Positions 52,768 through 63,592 of a stretch of DNA of 64,000 nucleotides are shown one piece after another; the first letter of the stretch is position 1; each line of letters opens with the position of its first letter. The notes under the pieces were generated by a model. The model saw nothing but the letters and a program-made list of their open reading frames with translations. It did not search any database and had not been told where the DNA came from. The DNA comes from Craspedostauros australis. Taxonomy: Eukaryota; Bacillariophyta; Bacillariophyceae; Mastogloiales; Achnanthaceae. The stretch spans positions 372,001 to 436,000 of the forward strand of contig JAMXDE010000032.1 in NCBI GenBank assembly GCA_026770025.1, read 5' to 3'. The position numbers and the translations under genes were made by a program.

Positions 52768-55700
52768 GGATTCTTGCGATTGTGCGAGACATTGTGTGCA
52801 TGGTTGCACACATATGTCTGGTTGCATCAAACAAGCCTGAATTGCTTCTCGCTGGATCGTACAGCGTGTCATGTGAGCCATGATCAGTCTGCAATGGCAT
52901 TGAATGAAGTTGTTATACTTGACAAGGTAAGATGCTAAAGATGACATAGACGGACGATTGTGTACCAAGATAGAGTCTCAACTCCTTGTATTACACGTAT
53001 TCTAAGAGGGAGCATGGGCTGGCATGAATAATCTCAAAGCTATTTTGCACAGCAAATAACAACTTTCGTGCGGTTTGGGGAGGCCAACGCTAACGACACC
53101 TGGGGAAACAAGATATTGCAAGACTGTAATCTCACCATCCGATGAGATTAGGCAAGCCAGTCAAGTTGTTGTACATTCTGTGGCGGCCTTCGTTCTTGAG
53201 TTTGTCACTGATCCAAAAAAAAACTTGGTATTGTACCATGCTCACCAGTTCTCTCTTGCATACTCCTGTGTATCCCTGCGTTTCACACACCGACTCGTGA
53301 TCAATGACGGCTTTGGTGGTATCTGTGTGTGTCTTTGCGATGGACCGGAGAAGCGAGCGATGTACCACTTTATTGTCGTTGGCCTTCGCTTGCTTGTTCT
53401 TGTCAGCTCTCCATCGTCTGCGACATACATACTCGCTGCTCATCATCGTGGCGACTCAAATGATTCTCCACCACGTCTGCATTTGCAACTGATCTTGTCT
53501 TGGTAATCTCATGTTGATCTTGGTGGCGCACAAGTGTGACCAAACGTGACACGGTGCAAGGGAGAATGCTCGACGCATCGGTACATCGATACATCTCAAT
53601 ATCAGGGGTTGTTGGTGCCCTCATCTTGCGACACGATCACACAACTGTGTGTTGCTGGGCCATCACTCAGTACGGTCCACGGTCATGACGTATGTGAGCA
53701 GAGCATGGGCGATGTGATACAGGTTTGCAGTCAACAGAACCATCATCTTGCATTCAACGCCTTCTTGTCTCTCCGTCTCGGAATCGATGGCACCGATGAC
53801 ATGCCAGCCCAGCGCTATGTTGCTCAACACAAGAGGCAATCATCGACTCCAACGCTCTCACGATAACATGCTGGAATATGATTCGTTCCGCACCATTTAC
53901 CCCAACCAAGTGCCCAAGCTCGCATCCAAAAGTCGTTGACATGTGCTGTATTTCTCTATCTCATCATGATTCAACCATTCATACTCGCATGTGATATGTG
54001 CAGACGAGGATCGTGGCCATGGCCATGGCCAAGACAGCTTCGATTCAAGAGCCACCTCCTCCTGCTGCATCAGACCTACAAAACGGATACAAGCGGCGCC
54101 ATCATCTACCATGCCCCAACGCAGGATTTAATCTTGGGCGAAGCAGGCGGGCAGACTGCACAGTCGACTGTGATGCAGAGGAATGCGGAATGGAGACCAA
54201 AGACTGTATGCAATCAGCTGAACTGAGCTCGACGTCATCCAAGTTCATGAGAACTTGACCTCTTGCGCACTTCAAACCTCGGCAAGACAGGGCAGTGACA
54301 TCTCGATCCCATGAAACTCAAATCTGACTTGATTGGAGGTACTACTGTACGAGCATGGCACGGACATGTACGCTCGGCGTCAAGGAACTGAGACCTGGCG
54401 TCTGCCAAAGCTTGCTGGGACCGATCGTGTTTGATGCTGGATGGAATCAATTCCCATCTCTGCATGATCTTTTGTGTTGTGCTATCAATGTCTGGCTCTG
54501 CGGACGACAAGGAATCGTGCCAACCTTGCCAGGGACTACCACGAGCGGCTGGCTGGGGCGTGCACCCGTCACGAACAAGCCCTCTGCATCGTCGAGGTGA
54601 ATCTACTGATGGTGGTGCGGCACGTACGACTACTCTTAGGACGGTATGGCACTGCATGGTACACAGGAGCGCAATTCCTCCAGGGTTGGTAGGAGCAAGT
54701 ACTCTGTGAGCGTTTGGGGCCAACTCCTCACACATTGTCATCAAGGTCGACTCCTTTTCGCACGATCAGATTTGGTGGTACTGGTGGGCACATACCACCA
54801 ATACTTCCACATCAGGATGCATCACTGCGGGTACGCAATGAAAGCAAAAGGAAGTCAGGCGTTTCATCTGCAAGACATCCTCATTTCATCTCGCAACAAT
54901 CTTCAAATATTTGATCTCCGGCATATCGGACGAGAACTGGTGTCAGTACGACAAGTCCCAATCGTATAGTTTGCACGAGTATTCGTCGCGAATCTTGAAG
55001 AATGAAGCCCCAAGCTCGAAATCAAACATTCAAGAAGGGATAGGAACATCCATGGGAACACACTTGCTCTGCAGGCTCCAACTTTGACACGACTCCAATC
55101 GCATCTGCTCCATCCTTGTTCACGTCCCCGCGCATTATGCTTCACTTTTAATCGACGCAACAACAGCCTGTTGGATCGCAGGAGCATCGATCGTGTCACC
55201 TCATCATCCTTTGCTGCAGCATCGTCTTCGTCTTGTTGTGGTGTGTCTGTCGCTCCCTCTCTCTGTTCGTATCGCGAGCTTCATGATCTCCACCCTCGTA
55301 CGCACGCACGCGTGTATGCCCAAGAAACACCACGGTTTGCTGCTGATTTCGCCGCATTCCAGTACCCATGTAATGTCGCGAATCTAACTAACTGTGCCAC
55401 GATATGAACTCAGAACAGCCGTTCGACTGTTTCGATTCATATTTGGCACGATTGCTTTGAGAGCAAAGAGGATTTCATTCTATCACGACAATTAATGCCA
55501 GTGCCAAGGACCATGACAAAGAACAAGCTTCGTTGTCGCTGTTCACGAAGCGATCGAATGTTGTGCTCCACTCAGGAACAAACTTGAAGCCGTCGACCTC
55601 TCCTGACAACATCAACAAATGGAGTCGACGAAAAAGGAGAGCGCGCACTGGAGCAGCCAAAGGTGACAAGGGTGGGAGAAGGTATCGGTAGAATAGTTGC

Positions 55701-56141
55701 AGTGGGACAAGAAGGGGCAGCGCATCTCGCGAGCGTCGTCGGAACAAGTGGAGATCTCTCGCTCTCTCGGAATCAACCAAGAAGCAGGAGTTCTTCGGCT
55801 TCTGGGTGCGTGTGAAGGCAATGCGAACAATCGGTCGTGAGAAACAGTCGCTTCTCCTACTCCGTTATTGCTGGCACTGTCCACAATCATCATCACTGCT
55901 ATCGCCATCACCACTACCGCCACCATCGCCTGCGCTGTGGTGCATGATCCGCGAGCGTTGAGACCTTTACATTCGTCTCATAATTTGCCAACACGGAAAT
56001 TGGCAAGAGACAAACACAAACACACGCAGAACAGACCAACACTCTCTGCAAATACGATCCTCGTATTATACCTACGAGTACAGCAAACAAAATCAGCAAT
56101 CAGCAATCATCTCAGCATAACAAGAAAGGCACAAGCCAACG
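52768..56141. other. 3.4-kb region without a recognisable gene
   Basis: The longest gene-free stretch in the window. Open frames are short or lack ATG starts, and none shows a domain, transmembrane or targeting pattern. I looked for tRNA T-loop signatures and found none with matching arms. Local features are a short CCATGG/CATGGC repeat near 54013-54032 and TATTATAC at 56064-56071 close to the next gene. It could hold an unspliced or spliced noncoding transcript, or simply be spacer. Confidence 0.5.
56064..56071 (+). promoter_or_regulatory. TATTATAC element upstream of beta-propeller gene
   Basis: Same octamer in the direction of transcription, 71 bp before the ATG at 56142. Confidence 0.4.
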
Positions 56142-59100
56142 ATGAACATCGAGGAAGGCATGGATGTTCCAGACAAGACCAACCCACCCACCGTCTCCGT
56201 CAAGCACGGAGGCAGCTACGTCGCGGACGAGCTCAACAATGTGCCTCCGGCCAGCACGATGGGTGGCAAGTCCAAGAAGCGGACCTACCTCCTTGCAGCA
56301 GCTGCCCTCGTCGTGATCATCGCCGCCATCCTCACCGGGGTGCTGGTGTCGAAGAACAACGACGACAACGATGGCAGCAAGAACAAGGGCGTTGCATCGG
56401 GCGATGGCGGCAATCCAGCGCCGACCGATCCTGGCAACAACGGTGGCGGGGGTGGCATCGAGAGCCCGACCATGGCTCCCGACGGTGGTGACGTCGATGT
56501 CAAGTTCTTCAAGCCCGACGTTGGTCCGTTCCAAGACATCAAGGTGCCGTTGCAAACGTCCAAGATCGACACCTACGACGACTCCGAGGAGCTCAAGGAT
56601 GACCTGGAGGTCATGTGCCAGTTCCTGCTCAACAACGTGGCGGAGCGCGGCATTGGCAACCCGCACTTCGTCGACGCCGCCTTCGGATTCCCGGACCTGG
56701 CCATCGACGATGGAGTAACAAATGATGCCGGCACACCAAACACTCCTGGCCAGGAGAGGGACGAAGACAATGGCGATGGTGGCGATGATGGAGAAGACGA
56801 CGGTGACTCCTACGGCACCAACAACCAGGAAGAGAACGTTGACGAGACCGACGTTTCCAAATCTGACGGGAAATTCATCTTCTCGCTGCTCATGGACAAG
56901 CTGTTCATCGTCCGAGTCGCCACGGAAGAGCTGGTGGCGACGATCGAGCTGCCGCCTGTTGTGACACAACAGGGCCAATCCAGCGCCGCCGGTGCGAATG
57001 CTCCGTTCAACGTCTTCACTGATCCTGGCGAGAGCATGGCGTGGCAACCGGACTCCATCGGGGTCGCGCTGTTCCTGTCTGACACGACCCTGGCCGTCGT
57101 TCTCAGCGGGCACCAGTACGGATTCTACCCGGAGCTTGAGGGCACAAGGATCGTTTCGCAGTACAAGGATACTCTCGTGCAGCTGTACAGTCTGGAGAAG
57201 CTGTACAGCATCGAGGACTTTACAGATGTCAAGAGCGGCGACGTGCTTGACATGGTGGGTCGGAAGTACATCAACGGAAGCTTCCTCAAGGGATACATGA
57301 TCGGCAACACTGCAGTGGTCCTCACGACCTCGTACATGAACAACGTGTACGCTCTCGTCAGACCTTTCGAGCGAAACATGTACGGCTATGGCGGTCAGAC
57401 CGACGATGAGTTCATCGAACGCATCAAACGCGATGCCCCGGAGGTGATTGATGAATACATCGAAAAGCTCATGAAGCAACTCGAGATATCTGCAGGAGAG
57501 CTGCCTGAGATCGTCAAGCTCGGCCTCCCAACATCCTCGTTGTCCGAAGCGAAGGGATACACCAGCGCCGAATTCGGAAACGGGTACGCCAACTTCTTCG
57601 TCCAACTCACGACATTTGACATGAAAGCCAAGCCGGCAGACAACGAACTGGACGTGAAGGCGCTTGTGCACTTCATGTCGAACACTTGGGCCCTCCCGTA
57701 CGCCACCACGGATTACCTCGTGCTCGCGTCTGAAGGCTACAACTACAATCCCGTGCTGGAGGTGACGGAGCACACGACCATGCTCTACCGCTACAAGATC
57801 GATGAGATGGACATCGTCGCAGAGACCCAAGGATCCATCCCCGGTGTGGTAATGAACAAGCACTCGATCGACAACGAAGGTACGCAGCTGCGCGTTGCGA
57901 CCACACTCCGCCAATCAAGACCGTTCAACGCAGGCTGGGGCAGCGGCGATGGTGCCAATGGCGACGGCCCAATCATCGTGGTCCCTTGTGACTGGAGGGG
58001 TGGCCTGGAGTTTATCCCTTGCGACGACACCGCCACCGTTGCAAGTGCCTCCTCAACCACAGGCGAGGTGATCGACGACGGCTTCTTTACTCGATCACTC
58101 GAGGCCGGCGTCGACCCCGCAACAGGACTGGACGGCTCGGAGCCTGTCGATTTGATGTTCATCGCTGACTGCTCGGACCTCCCAGATACCTGTGCCCAGG
58201 AATTCATCACGTCCTGCGCGGCAGTGGAAGCGGAGTGTGAAGGCGGGAGAATGTTCACATCAGTCTCGATGTGCCAGACGTTCTGCGAATCATCCGTGCT
58301 CGGCAGCCAATGCTATCCGTTCGTGGAGGAAGGTCTGCATGGAGGCAATCCCTGCGTGACGGGGGCCACGGTCCAATCATGCCTCGATCTGGAGGTGGTC
58401 TCCGATTGCCCATTCGTGCCCGTGGAGATTTGTCCAATGGTGGTCGACTGCGCCACGGGTGGGCCCGTGATCGATCCCATTCCAGGCCCCGTTGAGTTCG
58501 TCCCACTTACCACCTGCGAGGATGTCGCCAACGAGGCATGCCCCATCGATAGCATCCGCCCCGCTTGCGCCGAAATTCTTGATATGGGTTGCCAGCAAGC
58601 GTTCATGTCGAACGACTGCGAATTCGTCTGCAGGGACGCATTCGTGGGTACGCCGTGCCTCACCATCTTTGACATGGCAATGGCAGACGCCGTGGCCTGT
58701 CCATTCTTCATCGCAAATTCCTGCCTGATCAATGTCAGGAATGAGAAGTGCGAAGTCGCCGTGACCGAAGGTGGCATCTGCAACTTCGTTGCCAGCTGCG
58801 TCAGTGACCCGATAGTGGATCCTCCATTTCCCGTCAAGTTCTCTCCAGTCACAACGTGTGCGGATGCTGTCACCGAGGCGTGCCCCATTGAAGAAATCGA
58901 AAAGGTCTGCACGGATATTCTGGCCAGTGGCTGCAACGAACTCTTCATGTCCAGCAACTGCGAATTCTTCTGCAAGGACCCATTCATGACGTCACCATGC
59001 GTGATGCTCTTCGACATGGCTATTGCGGGCGGAAACGACAGCGACGGCCAGTTCTGCCCCATGTCCCTCGCATCAGATTGCCTCGGGTACGAAGCCGAGG

Positions 59101-60711
59101 GTTGTGTAATCAACATGGACGATTCTGGCGCCTGCGACTACAACCCCGACTGCACTGGCAGTGGCGGGGGAGGGGGTCCCACAGATCCCATACCGACGGT
59201 CGATCTCCGCAGCATCACAGACTGCTCCCAGATCGACCCTGTCTGCCAATTCGATGGGTCGGATGAACCATGCAACGAGATGATGAACGACTGCGATGAG
59301 GTGTATTACTCTGTAATGACGTGCGCGATCGGGTGCCGAGATGCGATCAAAGGAAGCAACTGCGAGAAGTACCTGAACCAGGCGTTGGATGAGAACAGCA
59401 CATGCATCACTGGGCCAGATCTTGAGCTCTGCCTCCAGCTTGAGAAGGAGGAGGGCTGCGACATCCTGGAAGTCGAGTCATGTCCGATGACCTTCATGTG
59501 CGCAGACAATCCATGGGAAAAAGCATCGCCAGTGACAACATCTTGTCCGTCCGCAGGCCAAAGATGCATGGATGCAGCTGGTGAAGCCGAATGTAAGCGG
59601 CTCCAAGAGGAAGGCTGCGAGGAGATCATCATTGATGCTGACTGCGCAGTGACTTGCTTCTCGTCCACAACCAACCAGATCTTCATTCTCGAAGATGATG
59701 GGAACAGCACCTTGGACATCTTGGGCAGCGTGGAGTTCGGAAAACCCAACGAAGGTGAGTATTCGAGTGTTGCGGGATGCGGCGGCTCTTGAACTCGTAT
59801 TTGACATGTGCCTCCATCTCCCATTGTCGAAGCGTGAAGGTTTCTTGCATGGCGTTGAGCCTTTCCCTGAACGTGCACTGGCAATCCACTCACGCCCCAC
59901 TCACATTACGCCATGCATTCATGTATTCACGCCGCCCTCTGGGCCATCGCCATCCCTGTGTCGGCACAAATACGCTTACCACCGTCAATGCTTTTCCTGC
60001 TCTCTGCGCTGATGCAACCTCAATCATCCCAAAGACATCACGGCCATGCTGTTCCGAAAGGAGAGAGTTTATGCCGTGACATACGAACGCAAGGACCCTC
60101 TTTACATTATCGACCTCAAGAACGCAAGCGATCCCACCATCATCGGTGCGCTGGAAGTCCCAGGGTACTCGAGCTACCTTTACCCCATCAATCAAGCCAG
60201 CACCATGCTGCTTGGAATTGGGCAGGATGCCGAGGGTAATGGAAGGCCCATCGGTCTGAAGCTCAGCATCTTCGACGTGGAAAATCCAGACGAGATGAAG
60301 GAAGTCTACACCTACTCCGAGGTCAACCAATGGAGCAGCGCCGAGCACGACGACAAGGCCTTCCGCTACCGCAGCGAGGGCGATGGTGTCGGCACCCTCG
60401 TCATCCCCGTCACCAGAAGGCGCAACAACGGTGATGGCACCACCGATTGGTTCGACGGTTTCGTCGCGTTTTCCATCAACGCCGCGAGCGGTATTGAATA
60501 CCTCTACGAGATCAACCACGTCGAAGACCCGAACGCTTGCTTCTACTGCATGCCTCTGGCCATGCGCAGCTACGTCATCGACGGCAACGTCCTCACGCAG
60601 AAGGGGTACTCCATCGTGTCCACCGACATTGACGCCGGCACCCAAAACTGGAACCTCCAATTCAAGACAGGTGGGGATCCGGAATCATGCTGCCATTGGT
60701 TCGATTTTTGA
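56142..60711 (+). CDS. Membrane-anchored beta-propeller with cysteine-rich insertion
   Basis: Exons 56142-59754 and 60035-60711 give about 1429 residues. The intron has donor GTGAGT and acceptor AAAG; the junction restores an Asp codon (NED-ITAMLF). Residues 48-69 (TYLLAAAALVVIIAAILTGV) form a type II anchor. The rest matches the bacterial and archaeal Beta_propel family (secreted propellers): NVDETDVSKSDGKFIF near residue 240, then VYALVRPF, TTMLYRYKI and QLRVATTLR near 585. After the insertion come NQIFILEDDG, VYAVTYERKDPLYIIDL, IGALEVPGYSSYLYPI and GLKLSIFDVENP. Between the LRVATT strand and the NQIFIL strand, about residues 600-1177, lies an insertion whose core is five tandem Cys-rich repeats. 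It is probably extracellular or vacuolar and disulfide-bonded. The intron interrupts the propeller after the insertion. Ligand unknown. Confidence 0.85.
58167..59690 (+). repeat. Tandem cysteine-rich protein repeats (five units)
   Basis: Within the propeller gene, units start at about 58167, 58510, 58852, 59221 and 59538, with a period of about 115 codons; the last is partial. The shared spacing is C-x(6,7)-C-x8-C-x(6,7)-C-x(8,9)-C-x3-C-x8-C. Units 2 and 3 match it exactly with x7 and x8, and unit 1 is the most diverged. Each full unit then has a second half with further Cys, often containing CP. Confidence 0.8.
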
Positions 60712-60976
60712 GCAGCGCGGTGACGGTGCGCACTGACGCTTCCAATTCCACATGAGGCTGCACTTGCAGGCCAACTTTTCCACGACAACACCACTATCTG
60801 CACACCCTGCATGATTCATCTTGCTTGCATTAGATTTGCAACGTCTCTTCATGAATTCCATCAGCCCTTCATTGGATGTGAATTTGGCTGAGGCGGCAAC
60901 CACTGCGATCCGGTTCATTGCAACGCAATCGCAGTCGAGGAGGCCAAATCCATACGATTAGTAATAATGAAGCCAT

Positions 60977-62041
60977 TCATACGAAACTTGATGCTACCTC
61001 GTTATCACCACAATCGCTGTTGGCTTTGGGATCTTGCCTCGTCGTGCCCTTGCCTTGCTGTGGTGAATCAGCCGAAGTTATCAGCGGCTCCATGTCGTCA
61101 TCCGAACCAGCAGACTCAGTTGGTCTGATCGGGAGCTTCCTCTGCTGCTGCTTTGTCGTTCGACCCCTGTCCCCGCCATTCTCATTGCCAGTCACACCCA
61201 CCTGATGCCCCCTGCCAAAGAGGAACACCTTGATGAATTCTGCGACGTGCCCGACCCACTGGCACACCAACTTGGCCCCCTGTTGCACGGACGTGGTTAT
61301 CCGCGAGACGATGCCGGATGACGATGCCAACGTGCGTCCCAAAGAAGGCAACGTCGGCGTCGCGACGAAGTTCGGCATCCTCGCCAATCGCGTCAGGTAG
61401 GATGATTCCAGATTCATGAGCGTCGTCTCGTGTACGCGAACGAACTCAAAGTATCCATGCGCTTCCGCCGTGCCCGTGAGGATGCCGACGAGGTGGCCCA
61501 GGAAGGAGAGGTTGGGCATGATGAATTGCAGGACGACGAGCAAGGCCCATGGATAGACGTAGGCCGGGACGGTGGTGAAGCCGAAGAGGCTGCGAGATTG
61601 GTTGGGATTGTAGTTGCATTCCAGCACGCTCATGTGGAAGATGATGCCGGAGAATCCCACAGCATGCTGGTGCACCCAGTGGTGGTACCTGAAGACGATG
61701 GACGCGATGTAGGCGATGGTGATGTAGAGTGTGGAGGTGAAAAGGATGGAGTAGAGGATGGAGTTCATGTACCGCAGCGTGCCCATGCGCTTCTCGATGT
61801 TGGGGCTGATGGCGAAGGTGGACATCATGTTCATGCCGATGTGCATGAGGCCGCCGTGGAAGAGAGTGGAGGTGAGCATGCGGTAGTACTGGTGGTTGCG
61901 GATGACGAGCCTGGGGCACATGGTGAAGTGGTGCAGCGGCCAGTCGAAGAGCGCTTGCAGGACGAAGAGAGAGATGCAGGTCACCATGAAGAACAGCGTC
62001 GTCAGCGGCGTTGACCGCACTAGCTCGTGAAAGCGGCTCAT
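60977..62041 (-). CDS. Rhomboid intramembrane serine protease
   Basis: 354 residues, single exon. Six or so hydrophobic helices carry the rhomboid core: HGGLMHIGMNM (Asn71, oxyanion), catalytic Ser131 in GFSGIIF, and catalytic His183 in FLGHLVGILTG. The WR motif region is altered (HQYYRMLTSTLFHGG). The cytosolic C-terminal tail of about 150 residues is Ser/Thr/Gln-rich with basic and acidic patches and no further helices. Layout and motifs resemble the RHBDD1/RHBDL4-type group of ER rhomboids, which cleave unstable membrane proteins, but subcellular location is inferred. The ATG at 62041 is the first in frame, directly before the first helix. Its 3' end converges with the beta-propeller gene at a distance of 265 bp. 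Confidence 0.9.
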   Translation of the reverse strand: MSRFHELVRSTPLTTLFFMVTCISLFVLQALFDWPLHHFTMCPRLVIRNHQYYRMLTSTLFHGGLMHIGMNMMSTFAISPNIEKRMGTLRYMNSILYSILFTSTLYITIAYIASIVFRYHHWVHQHAVGFSGIIFHMSVLECNYNPNQSRSLFGFTTVPAYVYPWALLVVLQFIMPNLSFLGHLVGILTGTAEAHGYFEFVRVHETTLMNLESSYLTRLARMPNFVATPTLPSLGRTLASSSGIVSRITTSVQQGAKLVCQWVGHVAEFIKVFLFGRGHQVGVTGNENGGDRGRTTKQQQRKLPIRPTESAGSDDDMEPLITSADSPQQGKGTTRQDPKANSDCGDNEVASSFV

Positions 62042-62707
62042 GTTTGGTTCGTCTTCTGCTTCTTCCTGTTGCTGCTGTATTTGTTGCTGCTGCTATTGTT
62101 ACTGCTATTGTTGCTTCCAGAGTGTTGCTTTGACTTGGTGGCATCAAGGAATGACAATGACAAAGGTAGAAGTGCCGCTGTCGCTTGATGATTGTCGTGT
62201 TAGTTGTGGTCATTCGAGGAGGACGGCGAATGAGAAAAGGGCGTTCAAGGTATCGTATCGTGTCGTGAAAGGTGTCTGCGAACAACCCGAAAACGAGATT
62301 GGGGTTTTTCACGATGGCGCCCAACATCCGCAACAGGGTCCCACCCAGCGCACGAAAACAAACACGCAGCAACAATGAATGGCAGCCACTTCCTTGGCTG
62401 ATTTGCTCTCCTAACAACTGCACTTACGCATGCAGTGGTGCAGAACTGTTGTATATTATGATAATAGAATATAATTGTTTCTGTTTTCAACTATTGTTAT
62501 GATCATGCATGCTGTGGCCAACGTGCAGGAGAGAGAAGAACAGCACGGTTGACGGGCGCCCTTGCACGAGCTTGTCCGGGCGTACAGTATTGGCATGCCA
62601 GCTGATGCCGGTCATGAGGTGGCATATGCACTCGCGGCGTCTGTATGGCATATACTTGGCCAATATTATCATTTCGAGCGCTCCACTCTCCTTGCCTCTC
62701 TCTGTCT
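62042..62707. other. Intergenic region upstream of rhomboid gene
   Basis: 666 bp between co-oriented minus-strand genes. It holds a GCT/GTT trinucleotide-rich stretch (62058-62115) and an AT-rich patch near 62450-62500. No gene is seen. Confidence 0.5.
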
Positions 62708-63592
62708 CTAGACGATTCCCATTCCATTGTGGGATGGGAGCACCAGCGGCGTTGCGTTCTTGACGGCGAGGTAGTAGTACCAGAAGAAGTCGACCATGAG
62801 AACCAGCTGGATGAATTGCGCGAACAGAGCGAGGTATCCTGGCAGGGTGGATCCGTCGGCGCTGGCAAGCTCGTGGTAGCTGTAAATCCAGAAGAAGAAC
62901 TCCATGACGCGTCCAAATCCCAAGGCCGCGACGAAGTGGGCTGTCAGCAATTCGACGACGCCGGACGCCTGCTTTTGGAACATGAATAACTGCGGGACGA
63001 GCGCTGCTGACTCGAGGAACATGGCGTACGTCCATGCCGTGTCGCTCATGAAGTCAGCATTGAGATTGGGGTGGACGAAGATGGCAAGCAGCAGGATGGG
63101 GACGGCGAGGTATATGGCTCCGAAGCCTGGTGGGACGTGCAGCTCTCCGAAGCTGTCGAGCTCTGCCTGGTAGGTGTGCTTGTACGGCACCAGGCAGGCC
63201 CAGAGCGCCGTCGAGGTGAAGACGAGCGACATGATCTCGATGATGTGGTACAACCAGTCACCGGACTTGTCGTACGGCAGGTAGCCCTCGTGGCGGATGA
63301 TGGATGTGAGGCGGAAGAAGAAGACCAGACAGTACAGCTGCAGCGTTTTGAGGGAGACGCCCGAGGCGCGCTTGCTTTTGAATGTCTTGAAATTGAGAAT
63401 GCCAAACCCAAACATGCGCGCCATGGCTCCGTACGTCATGAGGAAGGAGAAGTCGCCACCCGAAAGGAATTGGTAAATGAGTAGCGATGCTGTGAAGAAG
63501 CCTGCCCAGATGAGGACATGCTGGTTGAGCGACTGCAAAGCGATGCTCTTCTTTCCGTTCTTTGCCTTTTCTTCTTCTGATTTTTCATTGCC
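62708..63592 (-). CDS. ERD2-like (KDEL-receptor family) membrane protein, 5' end unresolved
   Basis: Seven-helix protein of the ER lumen retaining receptor family, in the longer ERD2-like (plant ERDL) subgroup. The coding part read here gives 294 residues from an acceptor-like CAACAG at 63598-63593. Core motifs are ARMFGFGILNFKTFKSKRASGVSLKTLQLY, read as two segments (ILNFKTFKSK and GVSLKTLQLY), FRLTSIIRH, FLESAALVPQLFMF (VLPQL in ERD2), ELLTAHFVAALGFGRVMEF and LVLMVDFFWYYY. Hydrophobic helices run to the C-terminus. The extra N-terminal helix (LIWAGFFTASLLIYQFL) is typical of ERD2-like proteins, which act in Golgi rather than as KDEL receptors. The frame stays open upstream to an ATG at 63760, but that stretch is His/Asn/Cys-rich and intron-like; a short first exon may lie near or beyond the window end. 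Confidence 0.82.
   Translation of the reverse strand, partial: GNEKSEEEKAKNGKKSIALQSLNQHVLIWAGFFTASLLIYQFLSGGDFSFLMTYGAMARMFGFGILNFKTFKSKRASGVSLKTLQLYCLVFFFRLTSIIRHEGYLPYDKSGDWLYHIIEIMSLVFTSTALWACLVPYKHTYQAELDSFGELHVPPGFGAIYLAVPILLLAIFVHPNLNADFMSDTAWTYAMFLESAALVPQLFMFQKQASGVVELLTAHFVAALGFGRVMEFFFWIYSYHELASADGSTLPGYLALFAQFIQLVLMVDFFWYYYLAVKNATPLVLPSHNGMGIV

Noticed and set aside
54235..54744. 169-codon minus-strand frame in the gene-poor gap
   Set aside because: Begins at a non-ATG codon and has no recognisable motif.
56112..57914. 600-codon minus-strand frame antisense to the beta-propeller gene
   Set aside because: Shadow of strong codon bias in the sense gene; the sense frame has clear domains.
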